Of a stretch of 64,000 nt of DNA, positions 49,978 to 57,925 are shown in pieces. The position numbers and the translations under genes are program-made. This DNA comes from Rhodospirillaceae bacterium (GTDB lineage: Bacteria; Pseudomonadota; Alphaproteobacteria; Dongiales; Dongiaceae): positions 1-64,000 of the forward strand of contig SSEL01000007.1 of the NCBI GenBank assembly GCA_008012315.1, given 5' to 3'. The first letter of the stretch is position 1; each line of letters opens with the position of its first letter. Under the pieces are notes generated by a model. That model was not told the DNA's origin and made no database searches. It worked only from the letters and a program-made list of their open reading frames with translations.

Positions 49978-50967
49978 TCATTTCGTCACGCGGCCGAGGA
50001 CGCCGGTCAGGCAGCCGATATTGCCGGCAGCCTTGGAAAGCTCATCCGTCGCCACCGTGACGCAGTGAATGCCGTGCTGCTCGAAGAAGGGCTGAAACCT
50101 TGCCAGCCCGGCCGCCATCATGATCTTGCGCGGCCCTAACGTGACAAAATTCATGGCGCGGTAGCTTTCCGCATCGTCCTCATAAGGCGGGCAGACCACC
50201 TCATAGCCACGCGCCTCCAGGGCCTTCACCGTGGCGACCGGCGTACGGCGTGGCCAGCAGATCGCCAGATCGCGGTCGGCGATGCGCAGCATGCCCATGA
50301 AATGCATCGTGCCATACGGCATGTCGACGGCGAGCATTTCACAACCAATCTCCGCAAGAACAGTCGTGATCTGTTCAATGGCGTCCTGGTTGGTGCGATG
50401 GCCGCGCCCGATCATCGCCGTCTTTTCATCCAGCCACATGAGATCGGCACCTTCGAACGTGGCCTCGCCCGTCAGTGTCTTGAGGATGGGCACGCCGAGA
50501 TCGGCAAGCCGGCGCGCGACCCAGCGTTCCTCGCCGGCCCGGACCTGCCCGGCGGGGCGCGCCAGGATTGCACCTTGCGGCGTCATGACGAAGAGATCGG
50601 CGCAGAACATCTGGTTCGGGGCCGGCGCGCCCGTCGGCATCACGTGATGCACCGCTACGCCGAGCTTTTCATAAGCCTCGACCATCGCCACGTGCTGCTC
50701 GCGCGCCCGGGCGATGTCGAGCGGTTCCAGCATCAACACGCTATCCGGATCACCGAGGGAGGCCGCCAATTCGTCGCCCGGCTGATGCACGATCACGGCC
50801 TGGAGGGGGCGCCATTCGGAATCGATCTTATGGGATGCCCAGATGCCGCCCAGCTCGTCCCCATGCGCCTTTTCCCGCTGCACCCATCCGGCGCCGCCAT
50901 AGGCGGAGGCCCCGAAGGTGCTGCTGCTTTTTGCATTGCTGTTCGGCTTTCCGGCCACCTTGTTCAC
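49978..50967 (-). CDS. dimethylarginine dimethylaminohydrolase-like amidinotransferase-fold enzyme
   Basis: A 329-residue pentein-fold hydrolase. Catalytic residues expected for dimethylargininase/arginine deiminase relatives are visible: FCADLFVMTPQGAIL, FEGADLMWL, GTMHFMGMLRI (His) and the C-terminal Cys in NIGCLTGVLGRV. It could hydrolyse methylated arginines to citrulline and methylamines, or a related amidine. The GTG at 50967 is preceded by GGGAGG at 7 bases; a frame from 51129 adds low-complexity arginine-rich residues. The first 30 residues are low complexity. Confidence 0.75.
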   Translation of the reverse strand: MNKVAGKPNSNAKSSSTFGASAYGGAGWVQREKAHGDELGGIWASHKIDSEWRPLQAVIVHQPGDELAASLGDPDSVLMLEPLDIARAREQHVAMVEAYEKLGVAVHHVMPTGAPAPNQMFCADLFVMTPQGAILARPAGQVRAGEERWVARRLADLGVPILKTLTGEATFEGADLMWLDEKTAMIGRGHRTNQDAIEQITTVLAEIGCEMLAVDMPYGTMHFMGMLRIADRDLAICWPRRTPVATVKALEARGYEVVCPPYEDDAESYRAMNFVTLGPRKIMMAAGLARFQPFFEQHGIHCVTVATDELSKAAGNIGCLTGVLGRVTK

Positions 50968-51145
50968 GCACGTGCCTCCCGGGTCTTTCGGTGGGATTGG
51001 CGCCATGCCCATGGCACGGCGCGTTTTCGGCATTCTCCCGTAAGGGCAGGGTCTTTGTGAAGGGCCTTTTGCCCGGTCATCCGTCCGGCTCTGGCGCCGC
51101 CTTCTGATATCTGCTCTTCTTGCCGGCAATGGGGAGGAGACTGCG

Positions 51146-52057
51146 ATGACGCTCTACTGCGCCTTGACCTTCGACTTCGACGCCATGTCAGTCTGGATCG
51201 GCTCTTACAAATCACGCAATCCCAGCATGGTGTCGCGTGGCGAATTCTGTGCCGTCGCCATTCCGCGCATCCTGGATCTCCTGAGGCGGTTCCGCATTCC
51301 CGGCACCTTCTGCATACCGGGGCACACGGCGTTGGCCTATCCCGATCTGGTGAGGCGCATTCATGCCGAGGGTCATGAGATCGCCCATCACGGCTGGGTT
51401 CACGAAAACCCGGCCGATTTCGCTGAAGCGGAGGAGCGGCGCAATATCGAGCGGGGCCTTGAGGCCTTGCATGAGGTTGCCGGCATGCAGCCGCGCGGCT
51501 ATCGCTCGCCCTCCTGGGATTTCAGCGCCAATACGGTAGGCATCCTGCTGGATTACGGCTTTCGCTACGATTCCAGCCTGATGGGCAGCGATTTCATGCC
51601 CTATTATGCCCGCATGGGCGACAAATTCGATCGCCAGTCACCTTATGAATTCGGCGTCAATGTCGATCTCGTCGAATTGCCGATTACCTGGCTGCTGGAT
51701 GATTTTCCCCATTTCGAATTCGTCGACGGCGATACCTATGGGTTATCGGCGGCATCCAAGGTCGAGGAAATCTGGCGGGACGAGTTTCGATATGCCCATC
51801 AGCACGCGCCGGGCGGTCTCTTCAACCTGACCATGCATCCCCAGGTCATCGGCCGCGGCTATCGCATGATGATGCTGGAACGCCTGATCAACTATTACCG
51901 CAGTCTCGACGACGTGGTCTTCACCACGCTGATCGACTATGCCGATCACTGGCGAAAGGAAAACCCCTTGGCGAGCTGGCTGAAATCGGGCGCCATCCAT
52001 GCGCGCCCGGCAGACGTCACGTCCTCGAATTCGCCTTCGCGCGACCCAGCAGGTTGA
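51146..52057 (+). CDS. polysaccharide deacetylase-fold (NodB/PuuE-like) hydrolase
   Basis: A 303-residue NodB-homology protein without signal peptide. The motif TFDFDAMSVWIGS near residue 9 carries the first Asp, HEIAHHGWVHENP the zinc His pair, and GYRSPSWDFSANT the third motif. Cytoplasmic family members include the allantoinase PuuE and related amidohydrolases; in this setting (argininase-like and ureohydrolase neighbours) a small-molecule C-N hydrolase is more likely than cell-wall deacetylation. Its last 41 bp overlap the convergent ureohydrolase gene. Confidence 0.8.
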   Translation: MTLYCALTFDFDAMSVWIGSYKSRNPSMVSRGEFCAVAIPRILDLLRRFRIPGTFCIPGHTALAYPDLVRRIHAEGHEIAHHGWVHENPADFAEAEERRNIERGLEALHEVAGMQPRGYRSPSWDFSANTVGILLDYGFRYDSSLMGSDFMPYYARMGDKFDRQSPYEFGVNVDLVELPITWLLDDFPHFEFVDGDTYGLSAASKVEEIWRDEFRYAHQHAPGGLFNLTMHPQVIGRGYRMMMLERLINYYRSLDDVVFTTLIDYADHWRKENPLASWLKSGAIHARPADVTSSNSPSRDPAG

Positions 52058-52931
52058 TGAAGTTCATGACGACATTTGCCGCCAGCAAGGCGGTGACGCC
52101 GGCCGGGTCATGTGGCGGGCTGACGGTGTTGACACTGATGCCGACGATATTGAGGCCGTGGCATTGCTCCAGAATATGCAGCCCCTCGCGCGCCGAAACC
52201 CCGGCCGGCGTCGGCGTGCAGACGCCCGGCGCACAGCTGGGGTCGAAGAAGTCCATGTCCCAGCAAAGATATACCGGCCGCCCGCGCAATTTCTCGCGCA
52301 CCGTGTCGAAGATCGTTTCGATGCCAGTCGAGAGAAGCTCCCGCTGCGGGATAACGGTATAACCGAGATCGCGGGCGAGCTTGAAGACGCCTGGCCAGGA
52401 GGCATTGCCGCGCATGCCGATGTGATAGGACGAGCCTGCATCGATCACCTTTTCCTCGACGGCGCGCAGGAAGGGATTGCCGTTGTCATAGCCTTCGCCC
52501 GGATAGGCGTCGGTATGGGAATCGAGATGCAGCGTGACCAGATCCTTGTGCACGGCATGCAAGGCGCGCATCTCCGGCAGTGCCACGGCGCCATCACCAC
52601 CGAGCGAGATGGAGACGGCGCCGGTTTCGGCAATCGCCATGATCGCCGCCTTGATGGCGGGGAAGCTGGCATCGATATCGCCGGGTCGCAGATCGGCATT
52701 GCCGGCATCGACGACATTCAACAGCTTGAAGCTATCGATATCCGACCATTCGTCACCGCGTTCGAGCGACAGGGATTCCTGGCGAATGGCGGTGGGACCG
52801 AGACGCGATCCGATGCGCACGGGATGCGCGCCGCAATCGAAGGGCAGGCCGACGATGACGGCCTGCGACTGGCGCAGATCCGTCGCTGCCGGCACGTTCA
52901 TGAAAGTCGATTGCGGTTGGAAAACACGCAT
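52017..52931 (-). CDS. agmatinase/arginase-family ureohydrolase with altered metal site
   Basis: A 304-residue ureohydrolase-fold enzyme. The metal motifs are LHLDSHTDAYPG and CWDMDFFDPSCAPGVCTPTPAG, as in agmatinases. The first motif is SLGGDGAVALPE, with Gly where arginases have the manganese-binding His (GGDH). Substrate may be agmatine, guanidinobutyrate or another guanidino compound; activity needs the remaining ligands. It lies next to a dimethylargininase-like gene, pointing to guanidino-compound catabolism. Confidence 0.82.
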   Translation of the reverse strand: MRVFQPQSTFMNVPAATDLRQSQAVIVGLPFDCGAHPVRIGSRLGPTAIRQESLSLERGDEWSDIDSFKLLNVVDAGNADLRPGDIDASFPAIKAAIMAIAETGAVSISLGGDGAVALPEMRALHAVHKDLVTLHLDSHTDAYPGEGYDNGNPFLRAVEEKVIDAGSSYHIGMRGNASWPGVFKLARDLGYTVIPQRELLSTGIETIFDTVREKLRGRPVYLCWDMDFFDPSCAPGVCTPTPAGVSAREGLHILEQCHGLNIVGISVNTVSPPHDPAGVTALLAANVVMNFINLLGRAKANSRT

Positions 52932-52988
52932 GATGCGATGGCCCCTTTTTATTTCTCCCCAGGGTCGCCATTCTAGCCGCGCTTGCCG

Positions 52989-53627
52989 TCAATTCAAGCC
53001 GTCGGCTGATCGGGCTGTTGCGCTGGGATGAAGGACCGGCGCATAGCCGGCCGCCATGGCCCGCATCGTCGAGGGTGGCGTCAGGATGCCATCAATGTGA
53101 CGCGGCAGTTCTGCCGGCTTATAGCCGTCCGCGGTCCAAAGAAAGATCCGCCGCGATGCCATCAGATAGGCGGCGCTGTTGGCGGCCAGCATCGCTCCGT
53201 TCGGCAGAGCTATCGGATCGCTTGTCAAAGGATGCAGCCGCTTGCCGGATTTATCCAGGCGTTCCGCATGCAGCACGCCGTCGATGACGGAAACCTTCGG
53301 CGCGGCTGTCCGGTTTCCGGCGGCCCAGGCGGCTTGAAAGTGCAGGGCATCGGTGCGACGGCATGCAAAGCATGGCCGATGCCCAGCGGCAAAAGCGGTG
53401 GCTTCATCGAGAAAGAAAAGCTCCGTCCAGCTGCGTGTTGCCATCACATCGCGGCGAACGTTCTTATAATCGCAAGAACAGACCAGCCAGGCTTTGGAGG
53501 CCCAACGCCGCGAGGTCAGTGCCCGGGTAGCCGGATCATGAATGATGCCGCGATTGCCCGTGAACAGGCCGCGCTGCGGAATCGCGACGATGTCGCCAAA
53601 CGGCGTGACCCGATTTTGCAGTGGCAT
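52989..53627 (-). CDS. conserved hypothetical protein (212 aa)
   Basis: A 212-residue soluble protein. ATG 53627 (MPLQNRVTPFGDIVAIPQRG) has GGAAG 6 bases upstream. The N-terminal LFTGNRGIIHDPATRALTSRRW and middle ELFFLDEATAFAAGHRPCFACRR recall a family of hypothetical proteins of unknown function; CFACRR and a single CSCD suggest metal binding, but the spacing is not a standard zinc finger. Monocistronic or co-transcribed with the DUF983 gene 61 bp upstream. Confidence 0.65.
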   Translation of the reverse strand: MPLQNRVTPFGDIVAIPQRGLFTGNRGIIHDPATRALTSRRWASKAWLVCSCDYKNVRRDVMATRSWTELFFLDEATAFAAGHRPCFACRRTDALHFQAAWAAGNRTAAPKVSVIDGVLHAERLDKSGKRLHPLTSDPIALPNGAMLAANSAAYLMASRRIFLWTADGYKPAELPRHIDGILTPPSTMRAMAAGYAPVLHPSATARSADGLN

Positions 53628-53687
53628 GCGCAGCTTCCGGTGACGTTGCCCACGCACTGTAGCCTAAGCCGGCGCCGCATCGCGGTG

Positions 53688-54044
53688 CTATTTGCGGCGA
53701 ATGTCCTGTGCCCAGCAGATGCCGATGACGCCGCCTTTCATATAGGGCAGCAGAAGGATCGCCATCACCGCGGTCAATGGCAGCCAGATGGCGGCCTGCA
53801 GCCAGAGCGCCGGACTGAAATCGCGCTCGATCCACATATACATCGGAATGATGACGTGGCCGGTCACCACCAGGCTCAGATAAGGCGGCGCATCGTCCGA
53901 TGGATAAACGGAGTTATCCGAATTGCAGACCGGGCATTGCTCCATGACCTTGATGAAGCTGCGGAACAGCCGGCCCTTCCCGCAATTCGGGCAGCGCAGG
54001 GACAGTCCCCGCTTCAAGCCGGTCTTGAAGGATTTCGTGGCCAT
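53688..54044 (-). CDS. DUF983 membrane protein
   Basis: A 118-residue protein with an N-terminal zinc-ribbon (RCPNCGKGRLFRSF and CPVCNSDNS, two CxxC pairs) and two hydrophobic helices (YLSLVVTGHVIIPMYMW and IWLPLTAVMAILLLPYMKG). DUF983 proteins are often linked to cytochrome oxidase assembly regions, but here the context gives no support. The upstream gap holds a strong palindrome resembling sites at the MocR gene. Confidence 0.85.
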   Translation of the reverse strand: MATKSFKTGLKRGLSLRCPNCGKGRLFRSFIKVMEQCPVCNSDNSVYPSDDAPPYLSLVVTGHVIIPMYMWIERDFSPALWLQAAIWLPLTAVMAILLLPYMKGGVIGICWAQDIRRK

Positions 54045-54132
54045 TTTCCTGCCCTTTCGCCTGCGATGTCCCGGGGCACGTCTATGCCGCCAGATATCTG
54101 TTAATTGTATGGATATGTGTTACCAATTTATC

Positions 54133-54154
54133 CATGCAATATTTATATTGTATG
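54133..54154. promoter_or_regulatory. 22-bp palindrome between DUF983 and the MocR gene
   Basis: CATGCAATAT and ATATTGTATG are separated by TT; arms match at 9 of 10 positions. It lies 89 bp upstream of the DUF983 ATG and downstream of the MocR stop. The half-site TTGTATG also occurs in the MocR promoter. Confidence 0.6.
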
Positions 54155-54246
54155 TATGAGTGCGCCGTCAAGGTCCCAGCGCAATAAAGTCGGTTCGGTT
54201 CTTGCGACGAATTGGCGCGATCAAGCCGGGCGTTTAGATGACTCAT

Positions 54247-55641
54247 TCAGATGATCAGGCTCGACATGGCTGGCGGCTGGGCCAGGAGGTCGGCCATGGC
54301 CCGCAAGCCCTGTTCCAGCTCGGCATGGCTGGGCGGCGCACCCAAGCCGATCCGCACGGCTTCGGGTGGCGAGGCGACGGCAAAAGCATCGCTGGTGACA
54401 ACGCCAATGCCGACGGAGCGCAGCCGGGCGACGAATTCCCCCCGCGTCCAGGGCCGAGGCAAATGGAGCCAGAAATGGAAGCCTTCGGGATCGGTCCGCA
54501 TCAGCTCCGGCGGCAGGATCTGCGCGGCCAGTCTTTGGCGGGCGCCGGCCTCATCGCGGATCGCGGCAAGCACCGCATCGGCGGTGCCGTCTTCGATCCA
54601 CTTCGTGGCGATCAAGGCCGTCACGGGCGAGGCCATGGATGCGGCGGCCCGGATCGCGCCGGCCAATCGGATGGCGGCGCGATTATCCGGCACGACGAGA
54701 TAGGCGATGCGCAAGGCGGGGGCGAGGCATTTGGCCAGGCCCGCTACGTGATAAACGATATCCGGGGCAATGGCGGCGAATGGCGCGACCGGCGCCGTCG
54801 GCAAGGCGCCATAAGCGTCATCCTCGATGATGGGAACATGATGATGCCGGGCGATGGCCGCCAGTTGCTGCCGGCGTTTCAGCGGAATGGTCAGCGTGGT
54901 TGGATTCTGGATCGTGGGATTGCAATAAAAAGCCTTGGGCCGCCGCTCGATGCAGAGCTTGTCGAAGGCTTCCGGGATCGGGCCCTCGGCATCGCCGGCG
55001 ACGGCGGCAAGCTGCAGGCGCAGATGCGCGGCCAGCGACAGGAAACCCGGATAGGTCAGTGATTCGGTGCAGATCGTATCGCCCGGTGCGGCCAGGGCAC
55101 CGGCCAAAGCCAGCAAGGCGCCCTGTGCGCCGGGACAGACCAATACGCGATCGGTCGATAGGCCTTCCAAGCGCGACGACAGCCAACCGACGCCGGCGGC
55201 ACGGTCGCGGCCGGTGCCGCCTGGCTCCTGGTAACGCAGCAGCAAGTCGATCCCGCCATCGGCTTCGAGCTCGTCGAAGCTGCGCCACATGCGTGCGATC
55301 AATCCGGCGTCGTCGAAACGTGGCGGCAGGTTCATGCTCATATCGACCAGGCCGCTGGGCAGCGGCGCACCATGCGCGAAGGGGCGCTTGGCGCGGACAT
55401 AGGTTCCCTGGCCGACCTTTCCTTCGACCAGCCCGCGACGACGCGCTTCGGTATAGGCGCGGCTCACGGTGGTGAAATCGATTCCGAGAATCTCAGCCAA
55501 TGTCCGTTGCGGCGGCAGGCGGGTGCCGCCGGCCAGCCGCCCGGATTGGATATCGGCCGACAAGGCATCGGCGATCGCCAGGTAGACGGGGCCTGCCGAT
55601 TTATCGATGTCGGGTGTCCAGGAAATCGAAAACTCGCTCAC
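54247..55641 (-). CDS. MocR-family regulator (GntR helix-turn-helix + aminotransferase fold)
   Basis: A 464-residue MocR/PdxR-type regulator. Residues 1-85 are the GntR winged helix (GGTRLPPQRTLAEILGIDFTTVSRAY). Residues about 115-464 are a fold-type I aminotransferase with PLP-binding Lys304 (GLAKCLAPALRIAY). Such proteins use PLP adducts as effectors. Ectoine regulator EnuR belongs to this group and has similar size, so a role in the ectoine genes at 31-50 kb is possible, but it is not adjacent. Candidate operators lie just upstream (55667-55687). Confidence 0.85.
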   Translation of the reverse strand: MSEFSISWTPDIDKSAGPVYLAIADALSADIQSGRLAGGTRLPPQRTLAEILGIDFTTVSRAYTEARRRGLVEGKVGQGTYVRAKRPFAHGAPLPSGLVDMSMNLPPRFDDAGLIARMWRSFDELEADGGIDLLLRYQEPGGTGRDRAAGVGWLSSRLEGLSTDRVLVCPGAQGALLALAGALAAPGDTICTESLTYPGFLSLAAHLRLQLAAVAGDAEGPIPEAFDKLCIERRPKAFYCNPTIQNPTTLTIPLKRRQQLAAIARHHHVPIIEDDAYGALPTAPVAPFAAIAPDIVYHVAGLAKCLAPALRIAYLVVPDNRAAIRLAGAIRAAASMASPVTALIATKWIEDGTADAVLAAIRDEAGARQRLAAQILPPELMRTDPEGFHFWLHLPRPWTRGEFVARLRSVGIGVVTSDAFAVASPPEAVRIGLGAPPSHAELEQGLRAMADLLAQPPAMSSLII

Positions 55642-55666
55642 GTTGGGCTCATATCCAGATCAAATC

Positions 55667-55687
55667 CATACATATGTATATTGTATG
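55667..55687. promoter_or_regulatory. candidate operator in the MocR promoter
   Basis: Inverted repeat CATACA-N9-TGTATG, containing the perfect 12-bp palindrome ATACATATGTAT at 55668-55679. It lies 26 bp upstream of the MocR ATG in an AT-rich stretch of the 168-bp divergent gap, also upstream of the helicase gene. Confidence 0.65.
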
Positions 55688-55809
55688 TGTCGTCACGCCG
55701 GCAAGCCTGCAGTCAATGATGGCTCCCGCTCCGACTCACCCTTGAAAGGAACAAAGGAGGAACCTAAACTTGCGCCCCCGACGATTCTCCAGTCATTACA
55801 GGTTTACGC

Positions 55810-57861
55810 ATGGATTCCGGCTACCTCTCGGCCCTCAACGAGCAACAGCGGGCGGCCGTCCGGCATGGCGAGGCGGCCGAGGGCCTGGCCGGCAATGCGC
55901 TGCTGATCATCGCCGGGGCGGGATCGGGCAAGACCAACACGCTTGCCTATCGGGTGGCGCATCTGATCGCCCAGGGCGCCGATCCGCAGCGCATGCTGCT
56001 GCTGACCTTTTCCCGTCGCGCCTCGGTCGAGATGACGCGGCGGGTCGAGCATATCGTCGGCTCGACCATTGGCGCGGATGCGCGGCGCCTCGCCTGGGCG
56101 GGGACGTTCCATGCCATCGGCGCCCGGCTGCTGCGGGAATATGCGCCGCATATCGGCTTGGATGCGGCTTTTTCGATTCATGACCGCGAGGATGCGGCCG
56201 ATCTCATGAACCTCGTGCGGCATGAGCTCGATCTCTCGACCAAGGAGACGCGCTTTCCCCGCAAGGAGACCTGCCTGTCGATCTATTCGCGGGTCGTCAA
56301 TACCGAAGCCCCCTTGGAAGATGTTCTCGACGAGGTCTTTCCCTGGTGCCGGGACTGGGCCATGGAATTGCGGGAGCTGTTTGGTGCCTATGTCGAGGCG
56401 AAGCAGCGCCAGGCCGTCCTCGATTACGACGATCTGCTGCTCTATTGGGCACGAATGATGAGCGTGCCGGATCTCGCCGCCAATGTTGCCGCCAGATTCG
56501 ATCATGTGCTGGTGGATGAATATCAGGACACGAACCGGCTGCAGGCATCGATCCTCCTGGCTCTCAAGCCGGATGGCCGCGGCCTGACGGTGGTCGGCGA
56601 CGATGCCCAGGCGATCTATTCATTCCGGGCGGCGACCATCCGCAATATCCTGGATTTCCCCGGACAGTTCGACACGCCGGCCAAGGTCGTGACGCTCGAC
56701 CGCAATTACCGCTCGACGCAGGCGATCCTGGAGGCATCCAATGCGGTGATCGGGCTGGCCAGGGAACGCTTCACCAAGAATCTGTGGACCGATCGCCCGT
56801 CCGAGCAACGCCCCTGGCTGGTGACGGTGAACGACGAGATCGCCCAGGCGAAATATGTCGCGACGCAGATCCTGGAAAACCGGGAAGCGGGGATTGGCCT
56901 GCGATCGCAAGCCGTTTTGTTTCGCGCCTCGCATCACAGCGCTATCCTGGAAGTCGAGCTCACCCGCCGGAACATTCCCTATGTCAAATTCGGTGGCCTC
57001 AAATTCCTCGATACGGCGCATGTCAAGGACCTGCTCGCTTTGTTGCGCTGGTCGGAGAATTTGAAGGACCGCATCTCCGGTTTCCGGATCCTGCAATTAC
57101 TGCCAGGGATCGGCCCGAAAACCGCCGGCACGATTCTCGATCGCATCACCCAGGCCTTGTCGCCGCTGGAAGGGCTCAGCTCGTTCGCGCCGCCGAAAGC
57201 AGCGAAAATCGCCTGGCTGGATTTCATTGAGCTGATGCAACGGCTGCGCGGCAACCTCACCGGCTGGCCGTCGGAACTCGACACGGTACGGGAATGGTAC
57301 CGGCCCTATCTGGAGCAAAGATGGGAGGACGCGCATATTCGCGATGCCGATCTCGCACAGTTGGTGCAGATCGCCTATGGCTTTCCCTCGCGTGAACGTT
57401 TCCTCACCGAAGTGACGCTCGACCCGCCGGATGCGGCGAGCGACCAATCGGGGCCGCCGTCGCTCGACGAGGATTATCTCATTCTCTCGACGATTCACTC
57501 GGCGAAGGGGCAGGAATGGCGCTCGGTCTTCGTGCTTAATAGCGTGGACGGTTGCATTCCGTCCGATCTCGGTGTTGGCAGCGAGGCCGATATCGAAGAG
57601 GAAAGGCGGCTGCTCTATGTCGCCATGACGCGGGCAAAGGATGATCTGCATCTGACGATGCCCTATCGCTTTCATGTCCACAACCAGGCGGGTGGCGGCG
57701 ATCGCCATGTCACCGCCATGCGGACACGCTTCATCCCGTCATCGATTTTATCGAAGTTCGAGCAGCGGGTCTGGTCGGAAGAGCGGGCCACTGTCGCTGC
57801 CGCGCCGGCGGTCAGCGGCAAGATCGATCTCACCGCTTCGGTGCGGCAGATGTGGAAATAA
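55810..57861 (+). CDS. UvrD/Rep-family ATP-dependent DNA helicase
   Basis: A 683-residue superfamily 1A helicase with all motifs: IIAGAGSGKTNTLAYRVAHL (Walker A), VLVDEYQDTNRLQ (II), VVGDDAQAIYSFRAATIRNI (III), YRSTQAILEASN (IV), ILSTIHSAKGQEWRSVFV (V) and EERRLLYVAMTRAKDDLHLT (VI). It unwinds DNA 3' to 5' in repair or replication restart. Length resembles Rep or UvrD without a long C-terminal extension. It is divergent from the MocR gene, with a strong terminator after its stop. Confidence 0.92.
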   Translation: MDSGYLSALNEQQRAAVRHGEAAEGLAGNALLIIAGAGSGKTNTLAYRVAHLIAQGADPQRMLLLTFSRRASVEMTRRVEHIVGSTIGADARRLAWAGTFHAIGARLLREYAPHIGLDAAFSIHDREDAADLMNLVRHELDLSTKETRFPRKETCLSIYSRVVNTEAPLEDVLDEVFPWCRDWAMELRELFGAYVEAKQRQAVLDYDDLLLYWARMMSVPDLAANVAARFDHVLVDEYQDTNRLQASILLALKPDGRGLTVVGDDAQAIYSFRAATIRNILDFPGQFDTPAKVVTLDRNYRSTQAILEASNAVIGLARERFTKNLWTDRPSEQRPWLVTVNDEIAQAKYVATQILENREAGIGLRSQAVLFRASHHSAILEVELTRRNIPYVKFGGLKFLDTAHVKDLLALLRWSENLKDRISGFRILQLLPGIGPKTAGTILDRITQALSPLEGLSSFAPPKAAKIAWLDFIELMQRLRGNLTGWPSELDTVREWYRPYLEQRWEDAHIRDADLAQLVQIAYGFPSRERFLTEVTLDPPDAASDQSGPPSLDEDYLILSTIHSAKGQEWRSVFVLNSVDGCIPSDLGVGSEADIEEERRLLYVAMTRAKDDLHLTMPYRFHVHNQAGGGDRHVTAMRTRFIPSSILSKFEQRVWSEERATVAAAPAVSGKIDLTASVRQMWK

Positions 57862-57897
57862 AAAATCCAGGTCGAACCGATGATGGTTCGACCTGGA
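57859..57897. terminator. strong convergent terminator
   Basis: A perfect 13-bp stem TCCAGGTCGAACC / GGTTCGACCTGGA with loop GATGAT. On the minus strand it is followed by TTTTT, so it ends the transporter transcript; on the plus strand it lies directly after the helicase stop. Confidence 0.88.
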
Positions 57898-57925
57898 ATG
57901 AGACGGCGTTTTACGGGTTTTGTTG

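Noticed and set aside
49978..50967. Calling the gene arginine deiminase (arcA)
   Set aside because: Too short for ArcA (about 400 residues), and its motifs fit the dimethylargininase/amidinotransferase branch better; no arcB or arcC nearby.
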